Positions 45,174 to 54,302 of a DNA stretch of 64,000 bases are shown in pieces. The notes under the pieces are model-generated. The model worked only from the letters and a program-made list of their open reading frames with translations, did not search any database and was not told where the DNA came from. Origin of the DNA: Leptospira noumeaensis (GTDB lineage Bacteria > Spirochaetota > Leptospiria > Leptospirales > Leptospiraceae); contig NZ_RQFK01000026.1 of NCBI RefSeq assembly GCF_004770765.1, positions 372,001-436,000 on the forward strand, written 5' to 3'. The number at the start of each line of letters is the position of its first letter. Position 1 is the stretch's first letter. Made by a program: the position numbers and the translations under genes.

Positions 45174-45677
45174 GTGTCCCAATTCGAAGTGCTCATGAAA
45201 AGATACCAAGGTATGGTATTTTCACAGGCAAAAAAAGCCTTCCTCACGGATGAAGAAGCAGAAGATTTCACCCAAGAAGTATTTTTAAAAACATACGAAT
45301 CACTCAGCCAATTTCGCGGTGAATCACAATTTTCGACTTGGTTGTTTCAGATCGCAAGATTTCGCCTAACAAAAGTTTTTAAAAAGAAAAAACTACCCAT
45401 TACTGATTGGAAAGAAGATATCAGTTCTGTTGCTGATCATTCAAAACCTAGTGTAGTAGATATTTTAGACAAAGAAGAAACAAACCACAACTTGCGATCC
45501 CTCATTGCAAAATTACCAAAATCATACCAAATGCCGATTCTATTACACTACTTTGAAAACAAACCTCTCAAAGAAATTGCATCCGACTTAAATATAAAAC
45601 TGGGTACGATCAAAAGCCATATTTCCAGAGGGAAGGATCTTATCAGAAAATGGTGGTCACATGAAATCGAAAGTTGA
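45174..45677 (+). CDS. ECF-type RNA polymerase sigma factor
   Basis: A sigma-70 family ECF protein, at least 167 residues. Region 2 contains MVFSQAKKAFLTDEEAEDFT, then QEVFLKTYESLSQFRGES and FSTWLFQIARFRLTKVFKKK; region 4 contains LPKSYQMPILLHYFENKPLKE and LGTIKSHISRGKDLIRKW. The start is uncertain: family homology (NEEDWNSVQSVLRGDV) continues upstream of GTG 45174 in the same frame with no ATG available, and AGGAGG occurs at 45133-45138. The gene follows the small membrane protein and overlaps the next gene by 17 bases. Confidence 0.82.
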   Translation: MSQFEVLMKRYQGMVFSQAKKAFLTDEEAEDFTQEVFLKTYESLSQFRGESQFSTWLFQIARFRLTKVFKKKKLPITDWKEDISSVADHSKPSVVDILDKEETNHNLRSLIAKLPKSYQMPILLHYFENKPLKEIASDLNIKLGTIKSHISRGKDLIRKWWSHEIES

Positions 45678-46020
45678 TCCCAAAATCATTCGCAACACCG
45701 ACGCATTTCATCATCCTGATCCGTTTTTAAAACATTCGGAAGCACCACCAGTGATCCGCTTGCGTGTGTTAGGACAAATATTGCCACTGAAGTTCTTATT
45801 CTCCTCCGTAGGGCTTTCTATTTTGTTATTCCTTATCCCAATGGTGACAATGTTTCTATCCGTTTTTTATCAAGAGAACACAGGATTACTTTTACCGATT
45901 TTGATTAGTTCCAGTTTGTTTTTCTGTTTTTACTCACTTGTTCTTGGCTTTTTACTCCTCAACACAAGAATTCCTTTTCTGAATGAATGGAAAGAGAAAC
46001 TTGGATTTGAAGAGGTTTAG
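45661..46020 (+). CDS. Small membrane protein downstream of the sigma factor
   Basis: A 119-residue protein with an N-terminal cytoplasmic part of about 40 residues and two membrane segments (about 43-67 and 78-100). Its start overlaps the ECF gene by 17 bases. No zinc-binding anti-sigma motif is seen, yet a position directly after an ECF gene and a short cytoplasmic N-terminus are typical of membrane anti-sigma factors. Function unproven. Confidence 0.55.
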   Translation: MKSKVDPKIIRNTDAFHHPDPFLKHSEAPPVIRLRVLGQILPLKFLFSSVGLSILLFLIPMVTMFLSVFYQENTGLLLPILISSSLFFCFYSLVLGFLLLNTRIPFLNEWKEKLGFEEV

Positions 46021-46408
46021 AGTATTCGTGAAAGGTTTATTGGTTCTCCCCATTCTTTGTTTTGCCATCTCCCTTTCTGCCGAGGCATTGCCATCAGCGG
46101 AAGAATTTTTGAAAATGGATTTGGATAAATCTCTACCGCTTATCGAGTCCCTTTCCAAAGAGGATTCCAAGGTGCTCGTTTCGGAGCTCCGAACAGAAAT
46201 CAAAAAATCTTACCCAAAGGCTGATCATTTTTATTTTCTCATCTCCCATTTGGAAGAAATCCAAGCCATCGAAAAAGAACAAGCCCGCCTTCGTTCCCTC
46301 CTTTGGGTTTATGGACTTGCCTTCTTTTTGTTTTTTGGATTCCTTGGATTTTTGTTACTCAGACAACGCCAAGCCATCCGAGACATCAACCAAATGCTCG
46401 GGAAATAG
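45983..46408 (+). CDS. Exported single-pass membrane protein, unknown function
   Basis: A 141-residue protein: a signal segment (FVKGLLVLPILCFAISLSAEA), an extracytoplasmic helical region, and a C-terminal membrane segment (LLWVYGLAFFLFFGFLGFLLL) followed by a short basic tail. A GTG at 46028 would start directly before the signal segment and is a plausible alternative to 45983, avoiding much of the overlap with the preceding gene. No family is recognised. Confidence 0.5.
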   Translation: MNGKRNLDLKRFRVFVKGLLVLPILCFAISLSAEALPSAEEFLKMDLDKSLPLIESLSKEDSKVLVSELRTEIKKSYPKADHFYFLISHLEEIQAIEKEQARLRSLLWVYGLAFFLFFGFLGFLLLRQRQAIRDINQMLGK

Positions 46409-46479
46409 ATAGATATCGTTTCTTTGTCATCATTTTGTATTCTGTTTGTAATGAATCCCTGTTACTTTTGGAATAATTC

Positions 46480-47154
46480 ATGAAAATACTAATTGTAGAT
46501 GACGAAGAAGACATTGCAGGACTCATCCAATTCCATTTAGAGGAAGAAGGATTTCAAACTGAAGTATGTCACAATGGGATGGAAGTCCTCCCCCGTTTAG
46601 AAAAAAATCTCCCGGATGGAATCATCTTAGATCTGATGTTACCCGGAATTGGTGGGATGGATCTTTGCAAACGAATCAAAGAAAAATACCCGCACATTCC
46701 CATTTTAATGGTAACAGCAAAAACCGGGGAGACCGATGTAGTTCTCGGCCTCGAGCTTGGTGCCGATGATTACATTCGCAAACCATTCAACATTAGAGAA
46801 CTTGTTGCTCGCGTAAGAACAGTTACACGAAGGACAACTGATCCAAACCAAGAAGTCCAAGGCACCATTTCCACTGGAAAAATCCAAATCAACCCAACAG
46901 CACACAAAGTGTTTGTAGAAGGAACAGAAATTGATCTGACATTAATCGAATTCAAACTTTTACAACTATTTGCTGGAAATCCTGGGGTAGCTTTTTCTAG
47001 GGACAAACTCTTAGATCGAATTTGGGGAAAAGACGTTTTTGTAACTGACAGAACTGTGGATGTAAATATCAAACGCCTTCGCGACAAATTACTTTCTGAA
47101 AAAGAAAGATTAGAAACCATTCGCGGGGTCGGTTACCGATTCCGAGATGCGTAG
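46480..47154 (+). CDS. OmpR/PhoB-family response regulator
   Basis: A 224-residue response regulator. Receiver: ILIVDDEED (Asp7/Asp8), phospho-acceptor Asp51 in IILDLMLPGIGG, Thr in MVTAKTGE and Lys in YIRKPFNIRE. C-terminal winged helix: LTLIEFKLLQLFAGNPGVAF and DRTVDVNIKRLRDKL, GVGYRF. It resembles PhoB/PhoP-type regulators. The next gene encodes a PhoR-like kinase with an eight-base overlap, so they form a two-component system; the stimulus is not evident and no pst genes are near. Confidence 0.9.
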   Translation: MKILIVDDEEDIAGLIQFHLEEEGFQTEVCHNGMEVLPRLEKNLPDGIILDLMLPGIGGMDLCKRIKEKYPHIPILMVTAKTGETDVVLGLELGADDYIRKPFNIRELVARVRTVTRRTTDPNQEVQGTISTGKIQINPTAHKVFVEGTEIDLTLIEFKLLQLFAGNPGVAFSRDKLLDRIWGKDVFVTDRTVDVNIKRLRDKLLSEKERLETIRGVGYRFRDA

Positions 47155-48511
47155 TTTTTTTTCTACATTACTGTTACTCAACTGGGGTCTTTTACTTGTT
47201 TTGCTGACCCTAGCCCTGGGTGTATTTTATATTTACGATCTAGTTGTACCCGCAGTACGTCCGTTAATTTTATTTGGATTTGTTTTAATTTCTATATTTG
47301 GAACTTTTTATATTTCCACAAACATTGCGATGCGAATCACAGATCCGTTAGCCACTGTTGAGAAAAAAACAAAAGAAATCAATGCGGGGGATTTTGGAGT
47401 TGAACTTTCATCACCTGACATTCGAGAACTTGCCACACTGACCTCTTCCATTAACGAAATGGCAAGACGACTCAAAGTCCAATTTTTGGATCTGACAGTT
47501 GAAAAAGAAAAGTTTAATTATTTATTACAAAATTTAAAGGAAGGTGTTTTTGCGATTGATCGAAATGAAAAATTTCTATTTTTGAATCGAAATATTTCGG
47601 ATACATTGATCCAAAAAAATTCCCAGTTTAAAGATTATATTCCTTCAATTAAAAATAAAGAACTCCTCACTTTCATTAAAGATAAAATCCATCATGGAGT
47701 GGAAGGGAAAACAGAATTCCAAGATGGAATTCACTTTTATACAGCCCGAATTTATCCTATCAAGTCGGATTCCATGATCCAGTTGTATATTGGTGTGTTA
47801 TCAGACATCACCGAAGACAGACAAAACCAACTCATCCGTGAACAATTTTTCCAAAATGCTTCGCATGAATTAAAAACTCCCATAACATCGATTAAGGGGT
47901 ATGCTGAGACTTTGGAATACAAACTAAAACTTCCACAAGATTCGAATGAAAGGAAATTTTTGGATGCCATTCTTAGGAATACAGAGAGGCTCATTCGGAT
48001 TGTGGAAGATATGTTGACGGTCTCACGTCTGGAAAACCACAAAACAGTTTTGAATCTGACTGACTTTTCCCTTTTGGATCTAGTAAAAAATGTTTCGGAC
48101 TCACTAGGTGTCATTTATTCGCAGAAAAAACAGAATTTGGTTTTGGACATCCCTTCGGACTTCAAAGTGCAAGCCGATCGTTTGTTACTGGAAGACCTAC
48201 TCGTAAATTTGATTTCGAATGCCTCGGCTTATAGCCCTGAAGGTTCCAGTGTGATCGTCCGGGCTTTATCCACAGAAAATAAAAATCAAATCCAAGTGAT
48301 TGACCATGGAATTGGAATTTCTGCCGAAGATGCCGAAAGGATCTTTGAACGTTTTTTCCGAGTGGATACCAATCGTTCTAGGAAGGAAGGGGGAACGGGC
48401 CTTGGCCTTTCCATAGTCAAACACATCGCTCGTTTGCATTCAGGAGAAGTTTCCGTTTCCCCAAACCCCAAAGGTGGCTCCATTTTTGCCTTTGAATTTC
48501 CTAAAAAATAG
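47147..48511 (+). CDS. PhoR-like sensor histidine kinase
   Basis: A 454-residue membrane kinase. Two membrane segments with almost no periplasmic loop (residues 8-28 and 36-56), a HAMP domain (to about 115), a PAS domain (about 120-220), HisKA with the phospho-acceptor His in NASHELKTPITSIKGYAETL (near residue 242), and HATPase with NLISNASAYSPEG (N box), DHGIGIS (G1) and GTGLGLSIVKH (G2). The lack of an external domain suggests intramembrane or cytoplasmic sensing, as for PhoR. It overlaps its response regulator by eight bases. Confidence 0.9.
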   Translation: MRSFFSTLLLLNWGLLLVLLTLALGVFYIYDLVVPAVRPLILFGFVLISIFGTFYISTNIAMRITDPLATVEKKTKEINAGDFGVELSSPDIRELATLTSSINEMARRLKVQFLDLTVEKEKFNYLLQNLKEGVFAIDRNEKFLFLNRNISDTLIQKNSQFKDYIPSIKNKELLTFIKDKIHHGVEGKTEFQDGIHFYTARIYPIKSDSMIQLYIGVLSDITEDRQNQLIREQFFQNASHELKTPITSIKGYAETLEYKLKLPQDSNERKFLDAILRNTERLIRIVEDMLTVSRLENHKTVLNLTDFSLLDLVKNVSDSLGVIYSQKKQNLVLDIPSDFKVQADRLLLEDLLVNLISNASAYSPEGSSVIVRALSTENKNQIQVIDHGIGISAEDAERIFERFFRVDTNRSRKEGGTGLGLSIVKHIARLHSGEVSVSPNPKGGSIFAFEFPKK

Positions 48512-48530
48512 ATTCTCGTAAGGGAAGTCC

Positions 48531-48553
48531 CCGGATAGAATATTGGTATCCGG
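48531..48553. repeat. Small hairpin between the kinase gene and argJ
   Basis: CCGGATA (48531-48537) and TATCCGG (48547-48553) form a perfect seven-base stem with a nine-base loop, nine bases before the argJ start. No T-run follows. It may be a leader structure or weak transcript end. Confidence 0.3.
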
Positions 48554-48562
48554 TAGGTATTT

Positions 48563-49717
48563 ATGAAGTTTCCATTGGGATTTTATTCCTTCGGCAAAAA
48601 CATAGGGATCAAAGACACAAGTTTAGATTTTGCAGTTATATATTCGGAAAATCGATGTAAGGCTGCCGCTGTATTCACTAGGAATAATTTTCCTGGAGCT
48701 CCCATTTATGTAGGCCGAGACCATATCAAAGATGGTTACCTCCAAGCCATTGTCATCAATTCTAAAAACTCCAATGTTGCCACGGGGGAACAAGGAATCA
48801 AAAATTCTTATGCAATTTGTACGGAACTTGGAAAATCTTTAGGAATCCCTGAAAGAGACATTCTTCCTTCCTCCACTGGAGTGATTGGTGTTCCCCTTCC
48901 CATCGAAAAAATCCTTAACGCTTGTTCTACGGCAAAAGCAGATTTAAAATTAGGGAATTTAGAAGAAGTGGCGGAAGCCATAATGACCACGGACACTCGT
49001 AAAAAAATCTCCTATCGTACAATGACAAACCAAACAAGTGAAGGTGTCATGTATGGAATTGCCAAAGGTGCGGGGATGATTGAACCAAATATGGCAACCA
49101 TGTTGTCTTATATTTTTTGCGATTACCTTCCTGAATCTGGTGACCTTCAAGGGATTTTAAAACGAGTTGTGGATGTAACTTACAATTGTGTCACCATTGA
49201 TTCTGATACTTCCACAAGTGATACCGTGGTACTGATGTGTTCGGGTGTTCTTGGAACCATCCCTGATGATGTTTTTGAATCTCATTTAAAAGAAATCGCA
49301 ACCGACCTTTCTAAAATGATTGCCCGTGATGGAGAAGGCGCTTCGAAACTCATCGAACTGACTGTTTCTGAAGGAAGAGATGATGCACAAGTCACAAAAA
49401 TTGGAAAGTCCATCCTCAATTCTCCTCTTGTGAAAACTGCAATTTATGGCGGAGATCCCAACTGGGGCAGGTTTGTGATGGCAATCGGAAAAGTATTTGA
49501 TGAACCCATTCCCTACGATCATCTAGAAATCCAATTAGGTGGAATTTCTGTTAAGGGAGCTGACAACGACACCAAAACAAAGTTAGCCGAATATCTAAAA
49601 TCAAATGAAGAAATCCATATTTCAGTCATTTTAAATACAGGATCTTTTCAAAAAACTTTTTGGAGTTGTGATTTTACCGAAGGATATATTCAGGAAAACG
49701 CTTACTATACAACATGA
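48563..49717 (+). CDS. argJ: Glutamate N-acetyltransferase ArgJ
   Basis: A 384-residue enzyme of arginine biosynthesis that moves the acetyl group from N-acetylornithine to glutamate; it may also use acetyl-CoA. Landmarks are FTRNNFPGAPI, INSKNSNVATGEQG, SSTGVIGVPLPIEKI, the self-cleavage site PNMATMLSYIF (cleaved before the Thr, which becomes the nucleophile) and GGDPNWGRFVMAIGK. All catalytic features appear intact. It is the only arginine-pathway gene in the window, and its stop overlaps the next gene (ATGA at 49714), an unexpected coupling with a signalling protein. Confidence 0.93.
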   Translation: MKFPLGFYSFGKNIGIKDTSLDFAVIYSENRCKAAAVFTRNNFPGAPIYVGRDHIKDGYLQAIVINSKNSNVATGEQGIKNSYAICTELGKSLGIPERDILPSSTGVIGVPLPIEKILNACSTAKADLKLGNLEEVAEAIMTTDTRKKISYRTMTNQTSEGVMYGIAKGAGMIEPNMATMLSYIFCDYLPESGDLQGILKRVVDVTYNCVTIDSDTSTSDTVVLMCSGVLGTIPDDVFESHLKEIATDLSKMIARDGEGASKLIELTVSEGRDDAQVTKIGKSILNSPLVKTAIYGGDPNWGRFVMAIGKVFDEPIPYDHLEIQLGGISVKGADNDTKTKLAEYLKSNEEIHISVILNTGSFQKTFWSCDFTEGYIQENAYYTT

Positions 49718-50982
49718 ATTCTAACAAATTCAAAAGTACTTTAAAATATTTTTTACCTTCTAGTTATCAATTAAAACTATCGGTGACTAATCTATTCACT
49801 CGTACTTTGTTTATTTTACTCGTTTACCTTTCTTACTTTCTGATTCTTTCTCAGATTCCAGAACAGATGTCTTATCGTTTGGAACTTGCATTGTTACTTA
49901 CCAGTGCATTTGCTCTTATTTTATACCTTCCCATCATTGAAAGACTCACCCGTTACATTCGAACCAGATTTTTATCAGAGTATCTGACAGAAGATGCGGA
50001 ATCCTATAGGCAAGCCATCAAACGATTTAACTTTGATGCACTCGTGAAAAACGTTTTTCCGGATATGGTAAAAATCACAGGAAGTCATTCGGGAACCATG
50101 GGTGTCCTCACCCAAAATGGAACTTTTGCATTTCACTCTTACTTTCGAGGTCGCCAAAAAAAACTAAGTCCGACAAAAGACATTACGGTAAAAGCAAGTT
50201 TCCAATCTTTCTTACTTAGCAAAAGAAACGGTGCCTCTGTTGCAGAAACCTATTCTTATGAAAACATCAATAACGACTTTATGGAATTGCACGCAAACTA
50301 TATTTATCCTTTTATTTTCCGCGAAAAATTATTTGGATTTATAGCGGTATCCAACATTCCTAATCAAGAAGCGGCACATAGTTTGTCCTTGCTTGCTGGG
50401 CAATCGGCACTTACCATTCACAATCACATTCTCTCTTATCATATTTCGGAAAATAAAAAATACCAAAAGGAAGCTGAGTATGCTGTTCGCGTACAAAACC
50501 TTTTGGAAACAGGAACCATTCCTGAACTTCTTGGTTGGAAAATTACAGCATTCAAAAGAACAAATCGAAACCTAATCGAGTTTTTCCAAGTGGAAGATGG
50601 TAGTTGGTTTTTCGTGATTCTAAACGCGGGTAAATCTTACCAACATATTGGAATCATTCTTTCTTATATTTTAGGAGTAGTGTATTCTCAGTCTAGGCTT
50701 CGGATTCTTAAAGGTTTTTCTGATATCAAAGCATTGATCCAAGCCACCTTTCAAAAGTTAGATTGGAAAGAAAACTACGAGATGATCATTGGAAAAATTG
50801 GACATTCCGAACTCTATATAGTACAAGAAGGAAAACAATTTCGGATTACTAGAAATTCCGAGGAAGTTGTTGCGAGTATGGGATGGAAAAACATGATCAA
50901 TATGGACAAAGGCCCCATCATCATCCAACAACGTGGTGAACCCGTACTCAAATTTTATTATGAAGAGCCAGAAATCAAATGA
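49714..50982 (+). CDS. Membrane protein with GAF-like and degenerate SpoIIE/PP2C domains
   Basis: A 422-residue protein. Two membrane segments (about residues 30-47 and 55-75) precede a GAF-like region (about 105-250). The C-terminal 150 residues can be laid against the PP2C domain of the next gene: LGWKITAFKRTNRNLIEFFQ, then FFVILNAGKSYQHIGIILSY where the active paralogue has LLGDVAGHGLGTGFLV. The Asp metal ligands are gone, so this looks like a pseudophosphatase. Its start and stop both overlap neighbours as ATGA, so argJ, this gene and the phosphatase are translationally coupled. Relationship inferred by eye. Confidence 0.6.
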   Translation: MNSNKFKSTLKYFLPSSYQLKLSVTNLFTRTLFILLVYLSYFLILSQIPEQMSYRLELALLLTSAFALILYLPIIERLTRYIRTRFLSEYLTEDAESYRQAIKRFNFDALVKNVFPDMVKITGSHSGTMGVLTQNGTFAFHSYFRGRQKKLSPTKDITVKASFQSFLLSKRNGASVAETYSYENINNDFMELHANYIYPFIFREKLFGFIAVSNIPNQEAAHSLSLLAGQSALTIHNHILSYHISENKKYQKEAEYAVRVQNLLETGTIPELLGWKITAFKRTNRNLIEFFQVEDGSWFFVILNAGKSYQHIGIILSYILGVVYSQSRLRILKGFSDIKALIQATFQKLDWKENYEMIIGKIGHSELYIVQEGKQFRITRNSEEVVASMGWKNMINMDKGPIIIQQRGEPVLKFYYEEPEIK

Positions 50983-53348
50983 GAGAACTAACAATTACCA
51001 TACTCTCTTTTCTTTTGTTTTTTTTAATCTTACTTTTTGCTTTTATTGGGTTTCAAAATAACAACAAAAGACTTCCTTTTTATCATTATCCTTCAGGTCT
51101 GATCGTAAATATCGGAGAGGGGAACCGGGCCCACTGGGGAAATTCAGTGGTTCAGGAAGATTTAGAAAAATTTGAATCCATTACTGATTTTACAAATATA
51201 GATTCTTATCCCTTACATATCAAAAAAACCGATGGGGAAATTTATGAGGAAAATTTCAAACTCACAACGCTTCGCAAAACGGATGTTCTCGGAGTCTTTT
51301 TTTCTGATTTATTTTTGGCTTTTTTTAGTTTAGCAATTGCCGTTTACTTTTATTATTCCACAAGGGATGCTTTAATATTTGGTTTTTTTCTCAACTTTGG
51401 ACTTGTCATTCTTTCCAATGTATTTGTACTCACATTCAAAAATTCCATCTTTTTGTTTATACTGACACTTTATTTAGGAAGTTTTCTCCAATACCATTTG
51501 ATCTACAGACTCAGAGGTAAAGAAATCAATTCCAAATGGTTGTTACCACAAATTCTCATTTCATTTATCATGGCAATGATTGCTTCACAAGAAAAATCCG
51601 ATATGTTATTAATCGACAGAATCGTATTAGTGGCACATGCAATCACAATCCTATTTGGCTCAATCAATATCTTTGCAAATATTTACGAGATCATCAAATC
51701 AAAACCAAGAGAGGAAGCATTAGTCAAACGGATCATCCTTGTACTTTCGATTTTTCTTTATGTATCACTTCCGGTTAGCACTCTCTTTTTTGATAGAAAC
51801 CCTTGGTTTTTTATCCATAGATCTTTTATTATAGTTACCTATTTTTTATTTATACTTTCTTTCTTTTATGGTACTTACCGTTATACATTTGTTCCCTCAT
51901 TAGTTATTTTTACACCCAGTATCGTAACTCTCATTTTGGTTTTGATCATTTTGGGAACTTACATTGGCTCCATTTTTATTTTTGATTTTGTTCTACCTGT
52001 TCGTTACCTAAAGGATAGATGGGTATTTAACTTAATTTATCTGTTTTTAGTCACAGCTTATCTCATCCCTCTCAAACTAAGGGTCAAAGAATTTTTTGAT
52101 TATTGGTTTTTTGAACAAAACCCAAAGTTAAGTGAGGGAATTAACAAAATCACAGCACTTTTATCTTCTCCGCTTTCAATGCGAAAAACCATCCTTACCA
52201 TCAATCGAACGGTAAAAGAAACGGTTAATATTTCCAACATCATCATCTTAATTCCGGGAGATCAATTCGCAAGTACAGACCTTCGGAACATTGATTTTGT
52301 GCGTATCTCACCTCAGTCGGAAATTTGGAATTTTTTTACAAGTACTGATCGTGTTACGGTAACTTCTCATCTTGAATATGGAATTGGCTTACGCGAAACA
52401 TTATATAATTTTTTAAAAGGACTGAATGTCCAATTGGCATTTCCTGCTTATGATTCTTCTTCGAACAAAAAAAACATCCAAGCGATGATTTTAATCGGTG
52501 AGAAGTTAGATAAAAAATATTTCTCCATTGGAGAATTAAAATTCATCAACGAAGTAGTGAAAATTTCAGGGATGTTACTCGAAAACTATAGTCTGTTAGA
52601 AGATGAAATTCAAAAACGTAAAATCGTAAGGGACATCCAAACCGCATCCATTGTCGACAACACACTCAGGCTCATTTTACCTAGTGAAGTCAAAGGGATT
52701 GATTACGGATATATTTCTAAACCTGCTGTAGGAATTTCAGGAGATTATTTAGACATCATTCCTATTTCCCAAACCAAAATGATTGTTTTGTTAGGTGACG
52801 TTGCGGGACATGGACTAGGAACCGGATTTTTAGTCAGTGCCATCAAAGGAATTGTGAGAGAACAATTACGAAATGGGACTTCACTCGAAGGATTGTTTCG
52901 TGAAATCAATTCGTTTTTCCGCGCAAGGTATAAAGGAAACGAATTTATGACTCTCCTCGGTGGGATTTTTGATTCCAAAGAAAATATTTTTAAGTATGTC
53001 AATGCAGGTCATCTTTCTCTCATTGAGATGCGGGCCGATGGACAAATCAAATTACATTCTAAAACACAGCGTGTTCTCGGAATTTTAGAAACGGATTACC
53101 ATGCCCAAGAATTAAAATTAATCCCTGGAACCAAACTTTTCCTTTATTCGGATGGGATCACCGAAGCCTTTAGTGAACGAGATGAGATTTTTGGTGAAGA
53201 AACTTTAATTGAATTTTTACATTTTAATGCACAAAAAACTGTAAAAGAAATCCCTCCCCTACTCGAAACAAAAATGACAAATTTTCGCGGGAACAGGGAA
53301 CAATCGGATGATATTACATTTATTGGTCTTTCTTTTACACCCAACTAG
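50979..53348 (+). CDS. Membrane SpoIIE-type PP2C serine phosphatase
   Basis: A 789-residue protein. A first membrane segment (about residues 5-25), an external part to about 100, then roughly seven membrane segments to 385 (7TM sensor-like); a GAF-like domain follows (about 400-560) and a SpoIIE/PP2C phosphatase (580-789). Metal ligands are present: GDYLDII, LLGDVAGHGLG, YSDGITEAF and QSDDITF. It would dephosphorylate an anti-anti-sigma (SpoIIAA/RsbV-like) protein in response to an envelope signal. It overlaps the degenerate partner by four bases and is followed 15 bases later by the M50-like gene. Confidence 0.88.
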   Translation: MRELTITILSFLLFFLILLFAFIGFQNNNKRLPFYHYPSGLIVNIGEGNRAHWGNSVVQEDLEKFESITDFTNIDSYPLHIKKTDGEIYEENFKLTTLRKTDVLGVFFSDLFLAFFSLAIAVYFYYSTRDALIFGFFLNFGLVILSNVFVLTFKNSIFLFILTLYLGSFLQYHLIYRLRGKEINSKWLLPQILISFIMAMIASQEKSDMLLIDRIVLVAHAITILFGSINIFANIYEIIKSKPREEALVKRIILVLSIFLYVSLPVSTLFFDRNPWFFIHRSFIIVTYFLFILSFFYGTYRYTFVPSLVIFTPSIVTLILVLIILGTYIGSIFIFDFVLPVRYLKDRWVFNLIYLFLVTAYLIPLKLRVKEFFDYWFFEQNPKLSEGINKITALLSSPLSMRKTILTINRTVKETVNISNIIILIPGDQFASTDLRNIDFVRISPQSEIWNFFTSTDRVTVTSHLEYGIGLRETLYNFLKGLNVQLAFPAYDSSSNKKNIQAMILIGEKLDKKYFSIGELKFINEVVKISGMLLENYSLLEDEIQKRKIVRDIQTASIVDNTLRLILPSEVKGIDYGYISKPAVGISGDYLDIIPISQTKMIVLLGDVAGHGLGTGFLVSAIKGIVREQLRNGTSLEGLFREINSFFRARYKGNEFMTLLGGIFDSKENIFKYVNAGHLSLIEMRADGQIKLHSKTQRVLGILETDYHAQELKLIPGTKLFLYSDGITEAFSERDEIFGEETLIEFLHFNAQKTVKEIPPLLETKMTNFRGNREQSDDITFIGLSFTPN

Positions 53349-53363
53349 CCGATATTTAAATAG

Positions 53364-54245
53364 ATGATGGCAGAAAAACCGGTTAAGTTTGTCATTTTTC
53401 TCTCTTTGATTTTGAGTTTAGTGGCGTTTTGGGATCACCAATTCACTTCTTACCTCAAAGAATTCGTTGTACTCATACATGAAATTTGTCATGCCACAGC
53501 AGCCTTATTTAGTGGGGGTGTTGTCAAAGGAATCGCCCTTCATGGAAATGAAGGTGGGGAAACCATAGCTGTTCCTGCTTCCTTTCGCGGTTCCTTTATT
53601 TTAGTAGTTTCTGCCGGTTACATTGGTTCTTCGCTTGTCGGAGCTTTTTTGTTACGCCTTGGATTCCAAGGCCGCCATGCTCGCCAAACAATGATTTTGT
53701 TAGGATTGTTTCTGATCTCTGTCAGTGTCCTTTATTCTAAACTAGGTGACCTTGCTTATCTCACAGGAATTTTCTGGGGAGTGGGAATTCTTGTCACTGG
53801 AATGTTAGGTGAAACCATTTCCATCCTTTCCTTAGTTTTTTTAGGAACTAGTATCTCTCTCTATTCCCTTTATGATCTCTCTGATTTTGCAGAAAGATTA
53901 ACAGAAACCGACGCCGGAATCCTTGCCTTTTGGATGGCGGGTCTTGGACCAGAAGATTTACAAAACCAGGAAGTTCCCACTGTGGTTGTGGTACTTGGTT
54001 ATATGATCGCGACACTTTGGTCACTTCTTAGCATCGGAATTATTTTTATGTCTCTACGAAGTTCGCTCGGCCACGAAGAATCTCATGATTTTCCGGAAAT
54101 GGAAGAGTCGTTCGAAAGGTTCCCGGGTGATCTATCTCCAGAAGCAAAACTTTGGTTGGAAAAACGCGGTGTGGATCCCGAAAGTGGGATCGTTTTGCCC
54201 CCCAATTTGTTCCAGGACTTCCCTCCCAAAGACAACAACCCCTAG
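53364..54245 (+). CDS. M50-like membrane metalloprotease
   Basis: A 293-residue protein with about six membrane segments. The zinc motif is VVLIHEICHATAALFSGGVV near residue 33 (HExxH), typical of the short M50B-type family. The next conserved stretch is KGIALHGNEGGET. A second metal ligand (LDG-like) is not obvious; VLGYMI or the acidic LGPEDL loop might serve. Site-2-type proteases cut membrane anchors of regulators, so a position behind the SpoIIE phosphatase is suggestive. The C-terminal 60 residues are cytoplasmic and acidic. Confidence 0.75.
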   Translation: MMAEKPVKFVIFLSLILSLVAFWDHQFTSYLKEFVVLIHEICHATAALFSGGVVKGIALHGNEGGETIAVPASFRGSFILVVSAGYIGSSLVGAFLLRLGFQGRHARQTMILLGLFLISVSVLYSKLGDLAYLTGIFWGVGILVTGMLGETISILSLVFLGTSISLYSLYDLSDFAERLTETDAGILAFWMAGLGPEDLQNQEVPTVVVVLGYMIATLWSLLSIGIIFMSLRSSLGHEESHDFPEMEESFERFPGDLSPEAKLWLEKRGVDPESGIVLPPNLFQDFPPKDNNP

Positions 54246-54302
54246 TCCTTCTCACAAATTTTCATTTGCCGAGGACACCGACTTCATAAATATAGAATCT
54301 CA

